From Tepidimonas aquatica (lineage in GTDB: Bacteria; Pseudomonadota; Gammaproteobacteria; Burkholderiales; Burkholderiaceae_C): a stretch of 64,000 bases of DNA. Position 1 is the first letter of the stretch. Each line of letters opens with the position of its first letter. This document shows, piece by piece, positions 34,466 to 44,544 of the stretch. Where the stretch lies: assembly GCF_007556585.1 (NCBI RefSeq), contig NZ_VJNA01000003.1:1-64000 (forward strand). The letters run 5' to 3'. Under the pieces are notes generated by a model that was given only the letters and a program-made list of their open reading frames with translations, was not told the DNA's origin and did not search any database. A program made the translations under genes and the position numbers.

Positions 34466-35767
34466 TCAGTTGGGACGCTGCATGTTGCAGCTGGTGGGCG
34501 TGCTGGACACGTAGGACGGGAATTCACGCACCAAGGCAAACGTCATGCCGGTGTTTTCCACGTTGTAGGTGAATTTGTTGTCCGTCTTTTGCCAGCGCGA
34601 CAGATACAGCGGCTGCTGCAGTTGGTGGTCGGTCTTGCGCATCTCGACCTCACCGTTGAAGCTGGTGAACTTCAGGCCCTCCAGCTCCTTGGCGACCTTG
34701 ACCGGATCCGTGGACTTGGCCCGAGCCATCGCCTCGCTGAGCGCACGGTAGATGTGGATCACCGAGCCCGTGTAGAAATCGGCGTTGAACCTCTTCTTGA
34801 ACTCGTCTTGCCACTGCGAGTACTCGCCGCCCATGTGGTAGTGGTTGTACGAAATCTGATACACCTTGCCCGCGGCGGACTGCCCCAGCGCCGTGGGCGT
34901 GCCGGTGACACCCGCGTAGTAGGTGTAGAACTTGCCGTTGTAGCCCCCTTCGACCGCGGCCTTGACCAGCAGCGCCAGGTCCGAGCCCCAGTTGCCGGTG
35001 ATCACCGCGTCGGCGCCGGAGGCCTTGATCTTGGCGATGTACGGCGCGAAGTCGCGCACCTGCGCCAGCGGGTGCAGGTCTTCGCCCACGATCTGGATGT
35101 CGGGCCGCTTGCGCGCCAGCAGTTCCTTCGCGTACTTGGCCACCTGATGGCCGTGCGAATAGTTTTGATTGAGCAGATAGACCTTCTTGACGTCGGCTTC
35201 GTCCTTTATGAAGGTGGTCAGCGCCTCCATCTTCATCGAGGTATCGGCGTCGAAGCGGAAGTGCCAGTAGTTGCACTTGCTGTTGGTGAAGTCCGGATCG
35301 ACCGCCGAGTGATTCAGAACGACGACCTCTTTGCCCGGATTGCGCGCGTTGTGGCGCGCCACCGCTTCGATCAGCGCACCGGCCACCGACGAGCCATTGC
35401 CCTGTGTGATGTAGCGGATGCCCTGGTCGATGGCCGACTGCAGCGCCGTCAGGCTCTCGGCGGGACTGAGCTTGTTGTCGAACGGCACCACCTCCCACTT
35501 GACGCCGGCGGGGTTGTGCTTGTTGGGGCCGCTGAACTTCTCGGCAAAGAACTGAAAGCTCTTGACCTGGTTGGAGCCCACCGGCGCCATCAGGCCCGAC
35601 AGCGGGTCGATCCAGGCGATTTTGACGGTTTGCCCGGCCAACGGCGCGGCGCCGGCCGCCTGGGCCTGCTCGCGTTTGGCCTGACGCGCGCTTTGCGCCT
35701 GCGCGGTGGCGGTCAGCGCCAGCCCCAGCATGGCCGCCACAACGATCGGTCGAATGGTCAGTTGCAT
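34466..35767 (-). CDS. ABC transporter substrate-binding protein (Liv/Leu-Ile-Val-binding type)
   Basis: Periplasmic solute-binding protein that captures the ligand for LivHM. The 433-residue product from the ATG at 35767 starts with a signal peptide (MQLTIRPIVVAAMLGLALTA, cleavage likely after AQA near residue 24). The mature part has GQTVKIAWIDPLSGLMAPVG, ITQGNGSSVAGALIEAVARH and ADAVITGNWGSDLALLVKA. It follows an acyl-CoA ligase by 139 bp, suggesting a carboxylate ligand rather than an amino acid. Confidence 0.92.
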   Translation of the reverse strand: MQLTIRPIVVAAMLGLALTATAQAQSARQAKREQAQAAGAAPLAGQTVKIAWIDPLSGLMAPVGSNQVKSFQFFAEKFSGPNKHNPAGVKWEVVPFDNKLSPAESLTALQSAIDQGIRYITQGNGSSVAGALIEAVARHNARNPGKEVVVLNHSAVDPDFTNSKCNYWHFRFDADTSMKMEALTTFIKDEADVKKVYLLNQNYSHGHQVAKYAKELLARKRPDIQIVGEDLHPLAQVRDFAPYIAKIKASGADAVITGNWGSDLALLVKAAVEGGYNGKFYTYYAGVTGTPTALGQSAAGKVYQISYNHYHMGGEYSQWQDEFKKRFNADFYTGSVIHIYRALSEAMARAKSTDPVKVAKELEGLKFTSFNGEVEMRKTDHQLQQPLYLSRWQKTDNKFTYNVENTGMTFALVREFPSYVSSTPTSCNMQRPN

Positions 35768-35906
35768 GGTTGTCTCCTTCGTGGGTGGGGTTGCAGCTTC
35801 GCAGCTTACGCCGCATGTTGCGCCGCAACGATCAGGGAAAGCCCGCATACCTATCACCTTGGCGACTGTCGTGCCAGCCACAGTCGCCAGCCTTCGCCGC
35901 AGGCCG

Positions 35907-37544
<1,638 letters not shown>

Positions 37545-37706
37545 GGTCTCCGACTCCTCAACAGGTGGATGGCGGGGCGCTTCGGGGTGGCCCCGTACTT
37601 CCGCTAAGCTTACGACGATGGCAAACCGTACCGGCGCTGTCAAGCTGGTGAACCCGTCCCTGCAAGGCCCCCATTTGTCGCTCACCCGACACTCCCGCAC
37701 CCCGTC

Positions 37707-38987
37707 ATGACGCTCGACCCCCGCCACCCCGTGCGCATCTTTTTGTCGCAGCAGCCGTGGTTTCACGACTTGGAGGCAACGACGCAGCACGAGCTGGTGC
37801 ACGCCATGCTGCTGCAGCGCGCGGCGCGTGGCGAGCTGCTGGTGCGCCGCGGCACCGAGGTCGTGGCCTGGTGGGCCGTGCTGGCCGGCATGGCCAAGCT
37901 GCAGACCGAGGGGCCGCATGGTCGCGTGTCGGCGTTTTTGGGCGTGCCGGCAGGCGAATGGTTTGGCGAAGGCACCGTGCTCAAGGGCAGCCCGTGGCGC
38001 TACGACGTCGTGGCCGTGCGCGACACCACGCTGGTGGGCATGCCGCTGGCCTGGTTTCGGCGCCTGCACGCCACCCATTTGCCGTTCAATCACTTTTTGA
38101 TCGAGCGGCTCAACGAGCGCCTGGGGCAGGCCATGACGACCATCGAAGCGGGCCGGCTGCGCACGCCGCAGGAGCGGGTGGCGCAAATTCTGCTGATGTT
38201 TTGCAGCGCCGGCGTGCCACGCATCACCCTGTCGCAGGAGGATCTGGGCCACCTGGCGGGGTTGTCACGCCAGACGATCAACCGGGTGCTCAAGCAGTTC
38301 GAAGCGCGCGGCTGGGTGACGCTCGATTTCAACCGGGTGGAGGTGTGTTGCAGCGCCTCGCTGCACGCGCTACTGCCTCAATTCGGCCGCGCTGCGCTGG
38401 ACCGATGGCCACAACACCCCCACGGGTGGTGGCCCCGACGCATAATCGCCCCCATGCGTTGGTTGCTCGATTTCGCGCCGCTGGTGGCGTTCTTTGTCGC
38501 GTACCGCTGGGACGGCATTTACACCGCCACAGCGGTGTTGATGGCGGCCACCACCGTGCAAATGGCCATCATTTACGCGCTGGACCGCCGGCTGCAGGCG
38601 CTGCACAAGATCACGTTGGCGTTGATTTGGGTGTTCGGGGCGCTGACGCTGGCGCTGCACGACGAGCGCTTCATCAAATGGAAGCCCGCCGTGCTGTACG
38701 GGGCGCTGGCGCTGACGCTGGCGGCGGCCCTGTGGGGCTGGCGGCGTAACGTGCTGCAGCTGTTGCTGGGCAGCCAGCTGCCGCTGCCGTCCACCGTGTG
38801 GCACCGGCTGACGGTGGCCTGGATCGCCTACTGCGTGTTCATGGCCGTGCTCAACGGCGTCGTGGCCGCCTGGTGGTCCACCGACGCCTGGGTCGATTTC
38901 AAGCTCTGGGGCTATATCTTCCCGCTCGCCTTCATCGTCGGTCAGGGGCTGTATGTGGCCCGCCACCTCAAGGACGACACCGCATGA
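37707..38987 (+). CDS. Crp/Fnr-family regulator in one reading frame with YciB
   Basis: A single uninterrupted frame of 426 codons. Residues 1 to about 235 form a Crp/Fnr regulator: a cyclic-nucleotide-binding-like beta-roll (about 15-125), a dimerisation helix, and a helix-turn-helix in [20 protein letters not shown]. Residues 250-426 are complete YciB. The 24 or so residues between ([13 protein letters not shown] and nearby) look like translated intergenic DNA with no stop codon. The regulator most likely once ended near ALLPQFG. Whether a true fusion is made is unknown, because YciB has its own ATG and a CATAAT element just before it. It is divergent from the ligase-liv operon. Confidence 0.8.
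   Translation: MTLDPRHPVRIFLSQQPWFHDLEATTQHELVHAMLLQRAARGELLVRRGTEVVAWWAVLAGMAKLQTEGPHGRVSAFLGVPAGEWFGEGTVLKGSPWRYDVVAVRDTTLVGMPLAWFRRLHATHLPFNHFLIERLNERLGQAMTTIEAGRLRTPQERVAQILLMFCSAGVPRITLSQEDLGHLAGLSRQTINRVLKQFEARGWVTLDFNRVEVCCSASLHALLPQFGRAALDRWPQHPHGWWPRRIIAPMRWLLDFAPLVAFFVAYRWDGIYTATAVLMAATTVQMAIIYALDRRLQALHKITLALIWVFGALTLALHDERFIKWKPAVLYGALALTLAAALWGWRRNVLQLLLGSQLPLPSTVWHRLTVAWIAYCVFMAVLNGVVAAWWSTDAWVDFKLWGYIFPLAFIVGQGLYVARHLKDDTA
38454..38987 (+). CDS. yciB: Septation protein A / inner membrane-spanning protein YciB (internal start)
   Basis: Small polytopic inner-membrane protein linked to cell envelope and septum integrity. From the internal ATG at 38454 the product is 177 residues, beginning [20 protein letters not shown], the standard YciB start, with about five hydrophobic segments and [12 protein letters not shown] in the middle. 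It is in frame with the upstream Crp-family gene with no stop between. A CATAAT hexamer at 38441-38446 could be a -10 element for independent expression, although it lies only about 10 bp before the ATG. Its stop overlaps bolA by 4 bp. Confidence 0.88.
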   Translation: MRWLLDFAPLVAFFVAYRWDGIYTATAVLMAATTVQMAIIYALDRRLQALHKITLALIWVFGALTLALHDERFIKWKPAVLYGALALTLAAALWGWRRNVLQLLLGSQLPLPSTVWHRLTVAWIAYCVFMAVLNGVVAAWWSTDAWVDFKLWGYIFPLAFIVGQGLYVARHLKDDTA

Positions 38988-39286
38988 CCCCCAGCACCCC
39001 CCGTAGCCAGCCCAGCGCCGAGCTGCTGGCTGCGCTGCTGCGCCAGCGCTTGCAGCCCCGGCAGCTCGAAGTGATCGACGAGAGCGCGGCCCACGCCGGC
39101 CACCTGGAAGCCAGCGCCAGCGGCCGTGGCACCCACTTTCGGGTGCGCATCGCCGCCGACGCGCTCGACGGGCTCAGCCGCGTGGCGGCCCATCGCCTTG
39201 TGTATGATGCGTTGCGCCCGGCGTTCGACGCCGGCGTGCATGCGCTGGCGCTGGAAATCGAGCGTTCGCCCACGCCCGCCGTGTGA
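38984..39286 (+). CDS. BolA family protein
   Basis: The 100-residue BolA/IbaG-like protein has the class-II KH-like fold seen in ESAASHAGH-type sequence (here [14 protein letters not shown] at about residues 29-42) and [12 protein letters not shown] near the C-terminus. Such proteins bind monothiol glutaredoxins and iron-sulfur clusters and influence stress and cell shape. The ATG overlaps the yciB stop (ATGA). The order yciB-bolA-ppiC is typical for Burkholderiales. Confidence 0.92.
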   Translation: MTPSTPRSQPSAELLAALLRQRLQPRQLEVIDESAAHAGHLEASASGRGTHFRVRIAADALDGLSRVAAHRLVYDALRPAFDAGVHALALEIERSPTPAV

Positions 39287-39313
39287 CCCATCCCTCTGCA
39301 TTCTGACGTTCTG

Positions 39314-40090
39314 ATGAAACATACCCTTACCCGCGCGGTGCTGGCCGTGGCGCTGGCTGGTGCCGGCGCCGTCCACGCGCAAAACCTGGCCATCGTCAAC
39401 GGCAAGCCGGTGCCCAGTGCACGGCTCAAGGCCCTGGAGCAGCAAATCGCCCGTTCGGGCCGCCCGGTCGACGACCAGGTGCGCGCCCAGCTGAAAGAGG
39501 AAGCCATCCTGCGCGAAATCTTCATGCAGGAAGCCGAGCGCCGCGGCCTGCGCGCCTCGCCCGAGGTCAAGGCGCAGCTGGAGCTGGCCACGCAAACCGT
39601 GCTGATCCGCGAGCTGTTTGCCGACGAGCAGCGCCGCCACCCCATCACCGACGCCGAGCTGCGTGCCGAGTACGACCGCATCGCGCAGGCCATGGGCCAG
39701 GAATACCGCGCACGCCACATCCTGGTCGACAGCGAAGACGAAGCCAAAGCGGTGCTGGCCGAGCTGGCCAAAGGGGCCAAGTTCGAAGACCTCGCACGGC
39801 AGCGCTCCAAGGACAAAGGTTCGGGCGCCAACGGTGGCGACTTGGATTGGGCCACCCCCGACGTGTTCGTGCCTGAGTTCGGTCAGGCGATGGCGCAACT
39901 GGGCAAGGGTCAAACCACCTCCACCCCGGTCAAGACCCAGTTCGGCTGGCACATCATCCGGGTGGACGATGTGCGCAAAGCCCAGCTGCCCGACTTCGAA
40001 GCCGTCAAGCCGCAGCTGCAGCAGCAGCTGCAGCAGCAAAAGCTGGCCAAGTTCCAGGAAGAACTGCGCGCCAAAGCCAAGGTGCAGTGA
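39314..40090 (+). CDS. PpiC-type peptidyl-prolyl isomerase, periplasmic
   Basis: Folding factor for exported proteins. The 258-residue product has a signal peptide (about residues 1-22, ending VHA before QNLA), a helical SurA/PrsA-like N-terminal region, and a parvulin domain at about 130-225 with RARHILVDSEDEA, GGDLDWATPDVFVPEF and FGWHIIRVDDV. The C-terminus is glutamine- and lysine-rich and helical. It follows bolA by 27 bp and probably shares its transcript. It converges closely on the next gene with only a 6-bp gap. Confidence 0.93.
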   Translation: MKHTLTRAVLAVALAGAGAVHAQNLAIVNGKPVPSARLKALEQQIARSGRPVDDQVRAQLKEEAILREIFMQEAERRGLRASPEVKAQLELATQTVLIRELFADEQRRHPITDAELRAEYDRIAQAMGQEYRARHILVDSEDEAKAVLAELAKGAKFEDLARQRSKDKGSGANGGDLDWATPDVFVPEFGQAMAQLGKGQTTSTPVKTQFGWHIIRVDDVRKAQLPDFEAVKPQLQQQLQQQKLAKFQEELRAKAKVQ

Positions 40091-40096
40091 CCGGCC

Positions 40097-41056
40097 TCAG
40101 GCGCCGCTAGGCGGGCGCGGCAGGGGCAGCAGACCCAGCGGCGCCTGCAACAGCGCGTAGGCGCCAAACAGCAGCGACATACCCACCGCCTGCGCGGCGG
40201 GCACGCCCAGCCAAGCCAGCACGGCGGCGCTGGCCGCCTCGCGCGTGCCCCAGCCGCCCAGCCCCACCGGCAACGCTGCCGCCACGAAAATCGGCACCGC
40301 CGCCGGCGCCAGCCACCACCACGCCAGCGGCGCCCCCACCGCCAGCGCCGCGGCCCACAGCGCCGCCACGGTCACGGCCTGCGCCCCGACCGAAGCCAGC
40401 AACTGTTGCCGCCAGTGACGCAACGGCTCGTGCTGCGCCAGCATCGTCCACCAGCCCCACCACGGATGACGCCCACCTGAGCGCGCTGCGCCCCAGCGCA
40501 GCAACGCGCGTGGCAACCACGCCAGCACCAGCACGGCCACGCCCACCGCGGCGGCCGTAGCCCCGCGCCCGCCAGGCGCAAGCGTCAAGCGCAGCGCCGT
40601 GCCGTCCGCCAGCAGCGCCCCCACGGCACACCCTCCGCCCAGCAATGCCAGCCCCCATAGGCCGCTGATACGGTCCAGCAGCACACTGGCGCTGGCGCGC
40701 GGCCAGTCCAGCCCGGTGCGCTGCAAGGCCCAGGCGCGCCAAACATCACCCCCGACCGTGGCCCCTGGCAGCACCGCGTTGAGCGCCACGCCGCGCTGGT
40801 AGGCCACCCACGCCCACGGCCAGGCCACCTCGTGCCGCAACCAGCGCACCAACGCGCGCCACCGCCAGGCGCACGCGGTGTTGGCCAGCACGGCCAGCAG
40901 CAACCCCAGCGCAGCCCAGCCGGGGTCGGCCCCGGCAAGCGTATGCACCACATTCGACCACCCGATGGCGTGCAGCAACGCCACCAGCAACGCCAGCGAC
41001 ACCGCCAGGCGCAGCAGCAGCTTAACCCCACGCCCGAGTGGCGCCTTCAATCGCAT
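40097..41056 (-). CDS. Flippase-like membrane protein (LPG synthase TM family)
   Basis: Integral membrane protein of 319 residues with about seven to eight hydrophobic segments. Family marks are VLLDRISGLWGLALLGG near residues 125-141 and LPVGLGGWGTREAASAAVLA near 262-281, as in the lysylphosphatidylglycerol synthase TM-region / UPF0104 family, members of which include lipid or glycolipid flippases. No synthase catalytic domain is present. It overlaps the upstream glycosyltransferase gene by 10 bp, so a role in moving that enzyme's lipid-linked sugar is inferred. Confidence 0.85.
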   Translation of the reverse strand: MRLKAPLGRGVKLLLRLAVSLALLVALLHAIGWSNVVHTLAGADPGWAALGLLLAVLANTACAWRWRALVRWLRHEVAWPWAWVAYQRGVALNAVLPGATVGGDVWRAWALQRTGLDWPRASASVLLDRISGLWGLALLGGGCAVGALLADGTALRLTLAPGGRGATAAAVGVAVLVLAWLPRALLRWGAARSGGRHPWWGWWTMLAQHEPLRHWRQQLLASVGAQAVTVAALWAAALAVGAPLAWWWLAPAAVPIFVAAALPVGLGGWGTREAASAAVLAWLGVPAAQAVGMSLLFGAYALLQAPLGLLPLPRPPSGA

Positions 41057-42066
41057 GCTGGGTTCCCAGGCGCGGGCAGCGGCCGTGTGTGGTACTGCGG
41101 TCGGGCCGCCCCTTCGTGGTAGATGCGAATCAGCAACTCACCCGTCAAACCGGCCACCACGAGCTGCACCCCCATCAGCACCATCATCACACCCGCCAGC
41201 AACAGCGGCCGGTTGCCAATGTCATCCCCCATCAGCTTGACACCCAGCAGGTACGTCAGGATCAGCAGCCCCGGGGTCAGCAGCCACAGCCCGAGGCCGC
41301 CAAAGGCATGCAACGGGCGCTGGCGGTAGCGCAAGAAAAAGACGATCAGCACCAGGTCCAGGATCACGCGAAACGTACGGTCGATGCCGTACTTCGACTG
41401 ACCACGCGTGCGCGGGTGGTGCCGCACCGGCACCTCGACGATGCGGGCACCGGCCTCGCGCGCCAGCGACGGAATGAAGCGGTGCAGCTCCCCGTAGAGC
41501 CGAATGCGCTCGATGATCTCGCGCCGGTAAGCCTTCAGGGCGCAGCCATAGTCGTGCAGCGGCACCCGCGTGGCCCACGAGATCAATCGGTTGGCCAGCA
41601 CGGAGGGCAACTTGCGCGACAGCGCCTTGTCCTGCCGCTGGTGGCGCCAGCCAGAAATCACGTCCACCTCCGGGTCGCGCTCCAGGCGCTCGATCAGCGC
41701 CGGGATATCGTCCGGGTCGTTTTGCAAGTCCCCGTCCAGCGTGACGATGTAGCGCCCACGGGCGCGCTCAAAACCGGCTTGCAGCGCGGTGGACTGCCCG
41801 TAGTTGCGCGCCAGCACCACCGGGCGCAGCCAGGCGTGGCGCCGGGCCAGCTCCGCCAAAATAAGCGCGCTGTCGTCGGTGGAACCATCGTCGACGCAGA
41901 TCAATTCGAACGACCACGGCGTCGGTCCCAGCGCCTGCTGCACACGCTCAACCAACTCGCGCAAGTTGTCGCGTTCGTGGTAAACCGGCACCACGATCGA
42001 CACGTCGGGGACGCCCTGAGCAGTGCTCGGGGGCGGGTTGGCGTTGGGCATCACTTCAGAAGGCAT
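41047..42066 (-). CDS. Family 2 glycosyltransferase (ArnC/GtrB-like polyprenyl-phosphate sugar transferase)
   Basis: Transfers a sugar from a nucleotide donor to undecaprenyl phosphate at the cytoplasmic face. The 339-residue product has [20 protein letters not shown] near residue 22, VDDGSTDDS, the DxD-containing [13 protein letters not shown] near 107, and [14 protein letters not shown], all typical of ArnC/DPM1-like enzymes. Two C-terminal membrane segments follow ([11 protein letters not shown] and [15 protein letters not shown]). I use the ATG at 42066; a TTG at 42075 is less likely. It is divergent from ugd, hinting at a uronate-derived donor. Confidence 0.9.
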   Translation of the reverse strand: MPSEVMPNANPPPSTAQGVPDVSIVVPVYHERDNLRELVERVQQALGPTPWSFELICVDDGSTDDSALILAELARRHAWLRPVVLARNYGQSTALQAGFERARGRYIVTLDGDLQNDPDDIPALIERLERDPEVDVISGWRHQRQDKALSRKLPSVLANRLISWATRVPLHDYGCALKAYRREIIERIRLYGELHRFIPSLAREAGARIVEVPVRHHPRTRGQSKYGIDRTFRVILDLVLIVFFLRYRQRPLHAFGGLGLWLLTPGLLILTYLLGVKLMGDDIGNRPLLLAGVMMVLMGVQLVVAGLTGELLIRIYHEGAARPQYHTRPLPAPGNPACD

Positions 42067-42191
42067 GGTGTGCAAACCTCGTGCAAACGAAGGTCAGGCG
42101 CGAGGCCGGGGTGCGGCGGCATTGTAGTGGGCCGCTGCCGTATACTGCGCCGCGCCTGACCCCGGCGCATCGGCCGTCGCCCAGCCACCCC

Positions 42192-43418
42192 ATGACCGCA
42201 CCCAGCCTGCTTCCAACCTCACCCCGCATCACCGTCGCCGGCGCCGGCTACGTCGGCCTGGCCAATGCCTTGCTGCTGGCGCAGCACCACGATGTGACGG
42301 TGCTGGACATCAACCCCGAGCGGGTGGCCGCGCTGCGCCAGCGTCGCCCCCCGGTGCATGACGCGCTGGCGGCCCAGTGGCTGGCCGAGCGCGCCGAGCT
42401 GCGCCTGCACGCCACCACCGACGCCGCGCAGGCGCTGGCGCAGGCCGACCTCGTCATCGTCGCCACCCCGACCGACTACGACCCCACCACCAATGCCTTC
42501 GACACCAGCAGCGTCGATGCCGTCGTCGCGCAGGCGCTGCAGGTGCACCCCAGCAGCACCATCGTCATCAAGTCCACCGTACCGGTGGGCTACACCGCCG
42601 CGGCGCGCCAGCGCCACGGCACCGAGCGCATCGTCTTTTCGCCGGAGTTTTTGCGCGAGGGTCAGGCGCTGCACGACAACCTGCACCCCAGCCGCATCGT
42701 CGTGGGCGACCGCGGCGCGCGCGGCCAGTGGGTGGCTGAGCTGCTGCGCGGCGGCACGGCACGCCCCGACACCCCGGTGCTGCTGACCGAGCCCACCGAA
42801 GCCGAGGCCATCAAACTCTTCGCCAACACGTACCTGGCCATGCGCGTGGCGTTTTTCAACGAACTCGACACCTACGCCGCCACCCACGGCTTGGACACGC
42901 GCCAAATCATCGACGGCGTGTGCCTGGACCCGCGCATCGGCCCAGGCTACAACAACCCCAGCTTCGGCTACGGCGGCTACTGCCTGCCCAAAGACACCAA
43001 ACAACTGCTGGCCAACTACCAGCAGGTGCCGCAAAACCTCATCGGCGCCATCGTGGCGGCCAACGCCACGCGCAAGGATTTCATCGCCGAGGACGTGCTG
43101 CGCCGCCTGCAGGCCCTGCCGCGCGGACCGCAGCCGCCTGTGGTCGGCGTGTACCGCCTGGTCATGAAGGCTGGCAGCGACAACTTCCGTGCCTCGGCCA
43201 TCCAGGGGGTCATGAAGCGCCTCAAGGCCAAGGGCGTGACGATCATCGTCTACGAGCCCGCGCTGCACGCGCCGCACTTTTTCCACTCGCCGGTGTTGCA
43301 CGACCTGCACGCCTTCAAGCAGCAGGCCGACCTGATCCTGGCCAACCGCCACCACCCGGACCTGGCCGACGTCGAACACAAGGTTTACACGCGCGACCTG
43401 TTCGGGGGGGACGCGTGA
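42192..43418 (+). CDS. ugd: UDP-glucose 6-dehydrogenase
   Basis: Oxidises UDP-glucose to UDP-glucuronate with two NAD. The 408-residue product has the Rossmann motif [18 protein letters not shown] at about residues 13-30, [28 protein letters not shown], and the catalytic Cys in [16 protein letters not shown] near 262-277. It starts at the ATG at 42192. TATACT at 42141-42146 could be its -10 element. The stop overlaps the following epimerase ATG (TGATG), so the pair makes UDP-glucuronate and then UDP-galacturonate. Confidence 0.95.
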   Translation: MTAPSLLPTSPRITVAGAGYVGLANALLLAQHHDVTVLDINPERVAALRQRRPPVHDALAAQWLAERAELRLHATTDAAQALAQADLVIVATPTDYDPTTNAFDTSSVDAVVAQALQVHPSSTIVIKSTVPVGYTAAARQRHGTERIVFSPEFLREGQALHDNLHPSRIVVGDRGARGQWVAELLRGGTARPDTPVLLTEPTEAEAIKLFANTYLAMRVAFFNELDTYAATHGLDTRQIIDGVCLDPRIGPGYNNPSFGYGGYCLPKDTKQLLANYQQVPQNLIGAIVAANATRKDFIAEDVLRRLQALPRGPQPPVVGVYRLVMKAGSDNFRASAIQGVMKRLKAKGVTIIVYEPALHAPHFFHSPVLHDLHAFKQQADLILANRHHPDLADVEHKVYTRDLFGGDA

Positions 43419-44443
43419 TGCGTGTGTTCATCACCGGCAGCGCCGGCTTCATCGGCTTTCATCTGGCGCGGCTGCTGCTGCAACAAGGCCACACCGTGCA
43501 CGGCTACGATGGCCTGACTGACTACTACGACGTGCGCCTCAAGCAGCGCCGCCACGCGCTGCTGCGCGAATTTCCAGCCTTTGCCGCCACCGAGGCGATG
43601 CTGGAAGATGCCGCAACCCTGCAAGCGGCGGCCCGCGCCGCGCAGCCCGACGTCATCGTGCACCTGGCCGCGCAAGCGGGCGTGCGCTACAGCCTAGAAA
43701 ACCCGCGCGCCTACATCGACGCCAACCTGGTGGGCACGTTCAACCTGCTCGAAGTTGCTCGAGCGATCAAGCCACGCCACCTGCTGATGGCCTCCACCAG
43801 CAGCGTCTACGGCGCCAACCCGGAGATGCCGTTTGGCGAGCAACAAAAGACCGACTGGCCGCTGACGCTGTACGCCGCCACCAAAAAGGCCAACGAGGCG
43901 ATGGGCCACGCCTACGCGCACATCCACGGCGTGCCCACCACGATGTTTCGCTTCTTCACCGTCTACGGGCCGTGGGGCCGGCCGGACATGGCGCTGTTCA
44001 AGTTCACCAAGGGCATCCTGGAGGGCACGCCGATCGACATCTACAACCACGGCGACATGTGGCGTGACTTCACCTACGTGGACGACCTCGTGCGTGCGAT
44101 CCGGCTGCTGATCGACGTGGTGCCCCCGGCGCCCGAACAGCGCACGCCCGCGCGCGGCTGGCAGCCCATCGAAGGCGACACGCTAAGCCCCGCGGCGCCG
44201 TGGCGCGTGGTCAACATCGGCAACTCCGACAAGGTGCGGCTGCTGGACTTTGTCGAGGCCATCGAGGCCGAGGTTGGCAAGCCCGCCGTGCGCAACCACC
44301 TGCCGCTGCAAACCGGCGACGTGCCGGCCACCTGGGCCGAGTGCTCGCTGCTGCAACGGCTCACCGGCTACCGGCCGCAGACGCCGTTTCGGCAAGGCGT
44401 GGCGGCGTTTGTGCGCTGGTACCGCGACTACCACGGCGTGTAG
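43418..44443 (+). CDS. NAD-dependent epimerase, probably UDP-glucuronate 4-epimerase
   Basis: Extended SDR of 341 residues with TGSAGFIGFHLARLLL at residues 6-21, HLAAQAGVRYSLENPRAYID, the Ser in ASTSSVYGAN, the catalytic YAATKKANE, and FRFFTVYGPWGRPDMALFKF. The last is characteristic of UDP-GlcA 4-epimerases (CapI/LspL-like). One-base overlap with ugd supports a two-step supply of UDP-galacturonate. It ends upstream of a GC-rich hairpin at 44466-44487. Confidence 0.92.
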   Translation: MRVFITGSAGFIGFHLARLLLQQGHTVHGYDGLTDYYDVRLKQRRHALLREFPAFAATEAMLEDAATLQAAARAAQPDVIVHLAAQAGVRYSLENPRAYIDANLVGTFNLLEVARAIKPRHLLMASTSSVYGANPEMPFGEQQKTDWPLTLYAATKKANEAMGHAYAHIHGVPTTMFRFFTVYGPWGRPDMALFKFTKGILEGTPIDIYNHGDMWRDFTYVDDLVRAIRLLIDVVPPAPEQRTPARGWQPIEGDTLSPAAPWRVVNIGNSDKVRLLDFVEAIEAEVGKPAVRNHLPLQTGDVPATWAECSLLQRLTGYRPQTPFRQGVAAFVRWYRDYHGV

Positions 44444-44465
44444 GCGGCGACCCGCCCCAGCACCA

Positions 44466-44487
44466 CAAGGCCCGCGACGGGGCCTTG
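44466..44487. terminator. GC-rich hairpin between convergent epimerase and clpB
   Basis: CAAGGCCC and GGGCCTTG form an 8-bp stem with a short loop between two convergent genes. No T-run follows on either strand, so it is at best a weak bidirectional terminator. Confidence 0.5.
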
Positions 44488-44544
44488 CGATGGAAACGTT
44501 CGAGGCGCGCGATGGCGGGCCAGCGGCACGCCCGCCCCGCGGCG

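Noticed and set aside
37545-37706. FNR or CRP box in the divergent region of the Crp-family gene
   Set aside because: No TTGAT-N4-ATCAA or TGTGA-N6-TCACA pattern could be found in the 162 bp.
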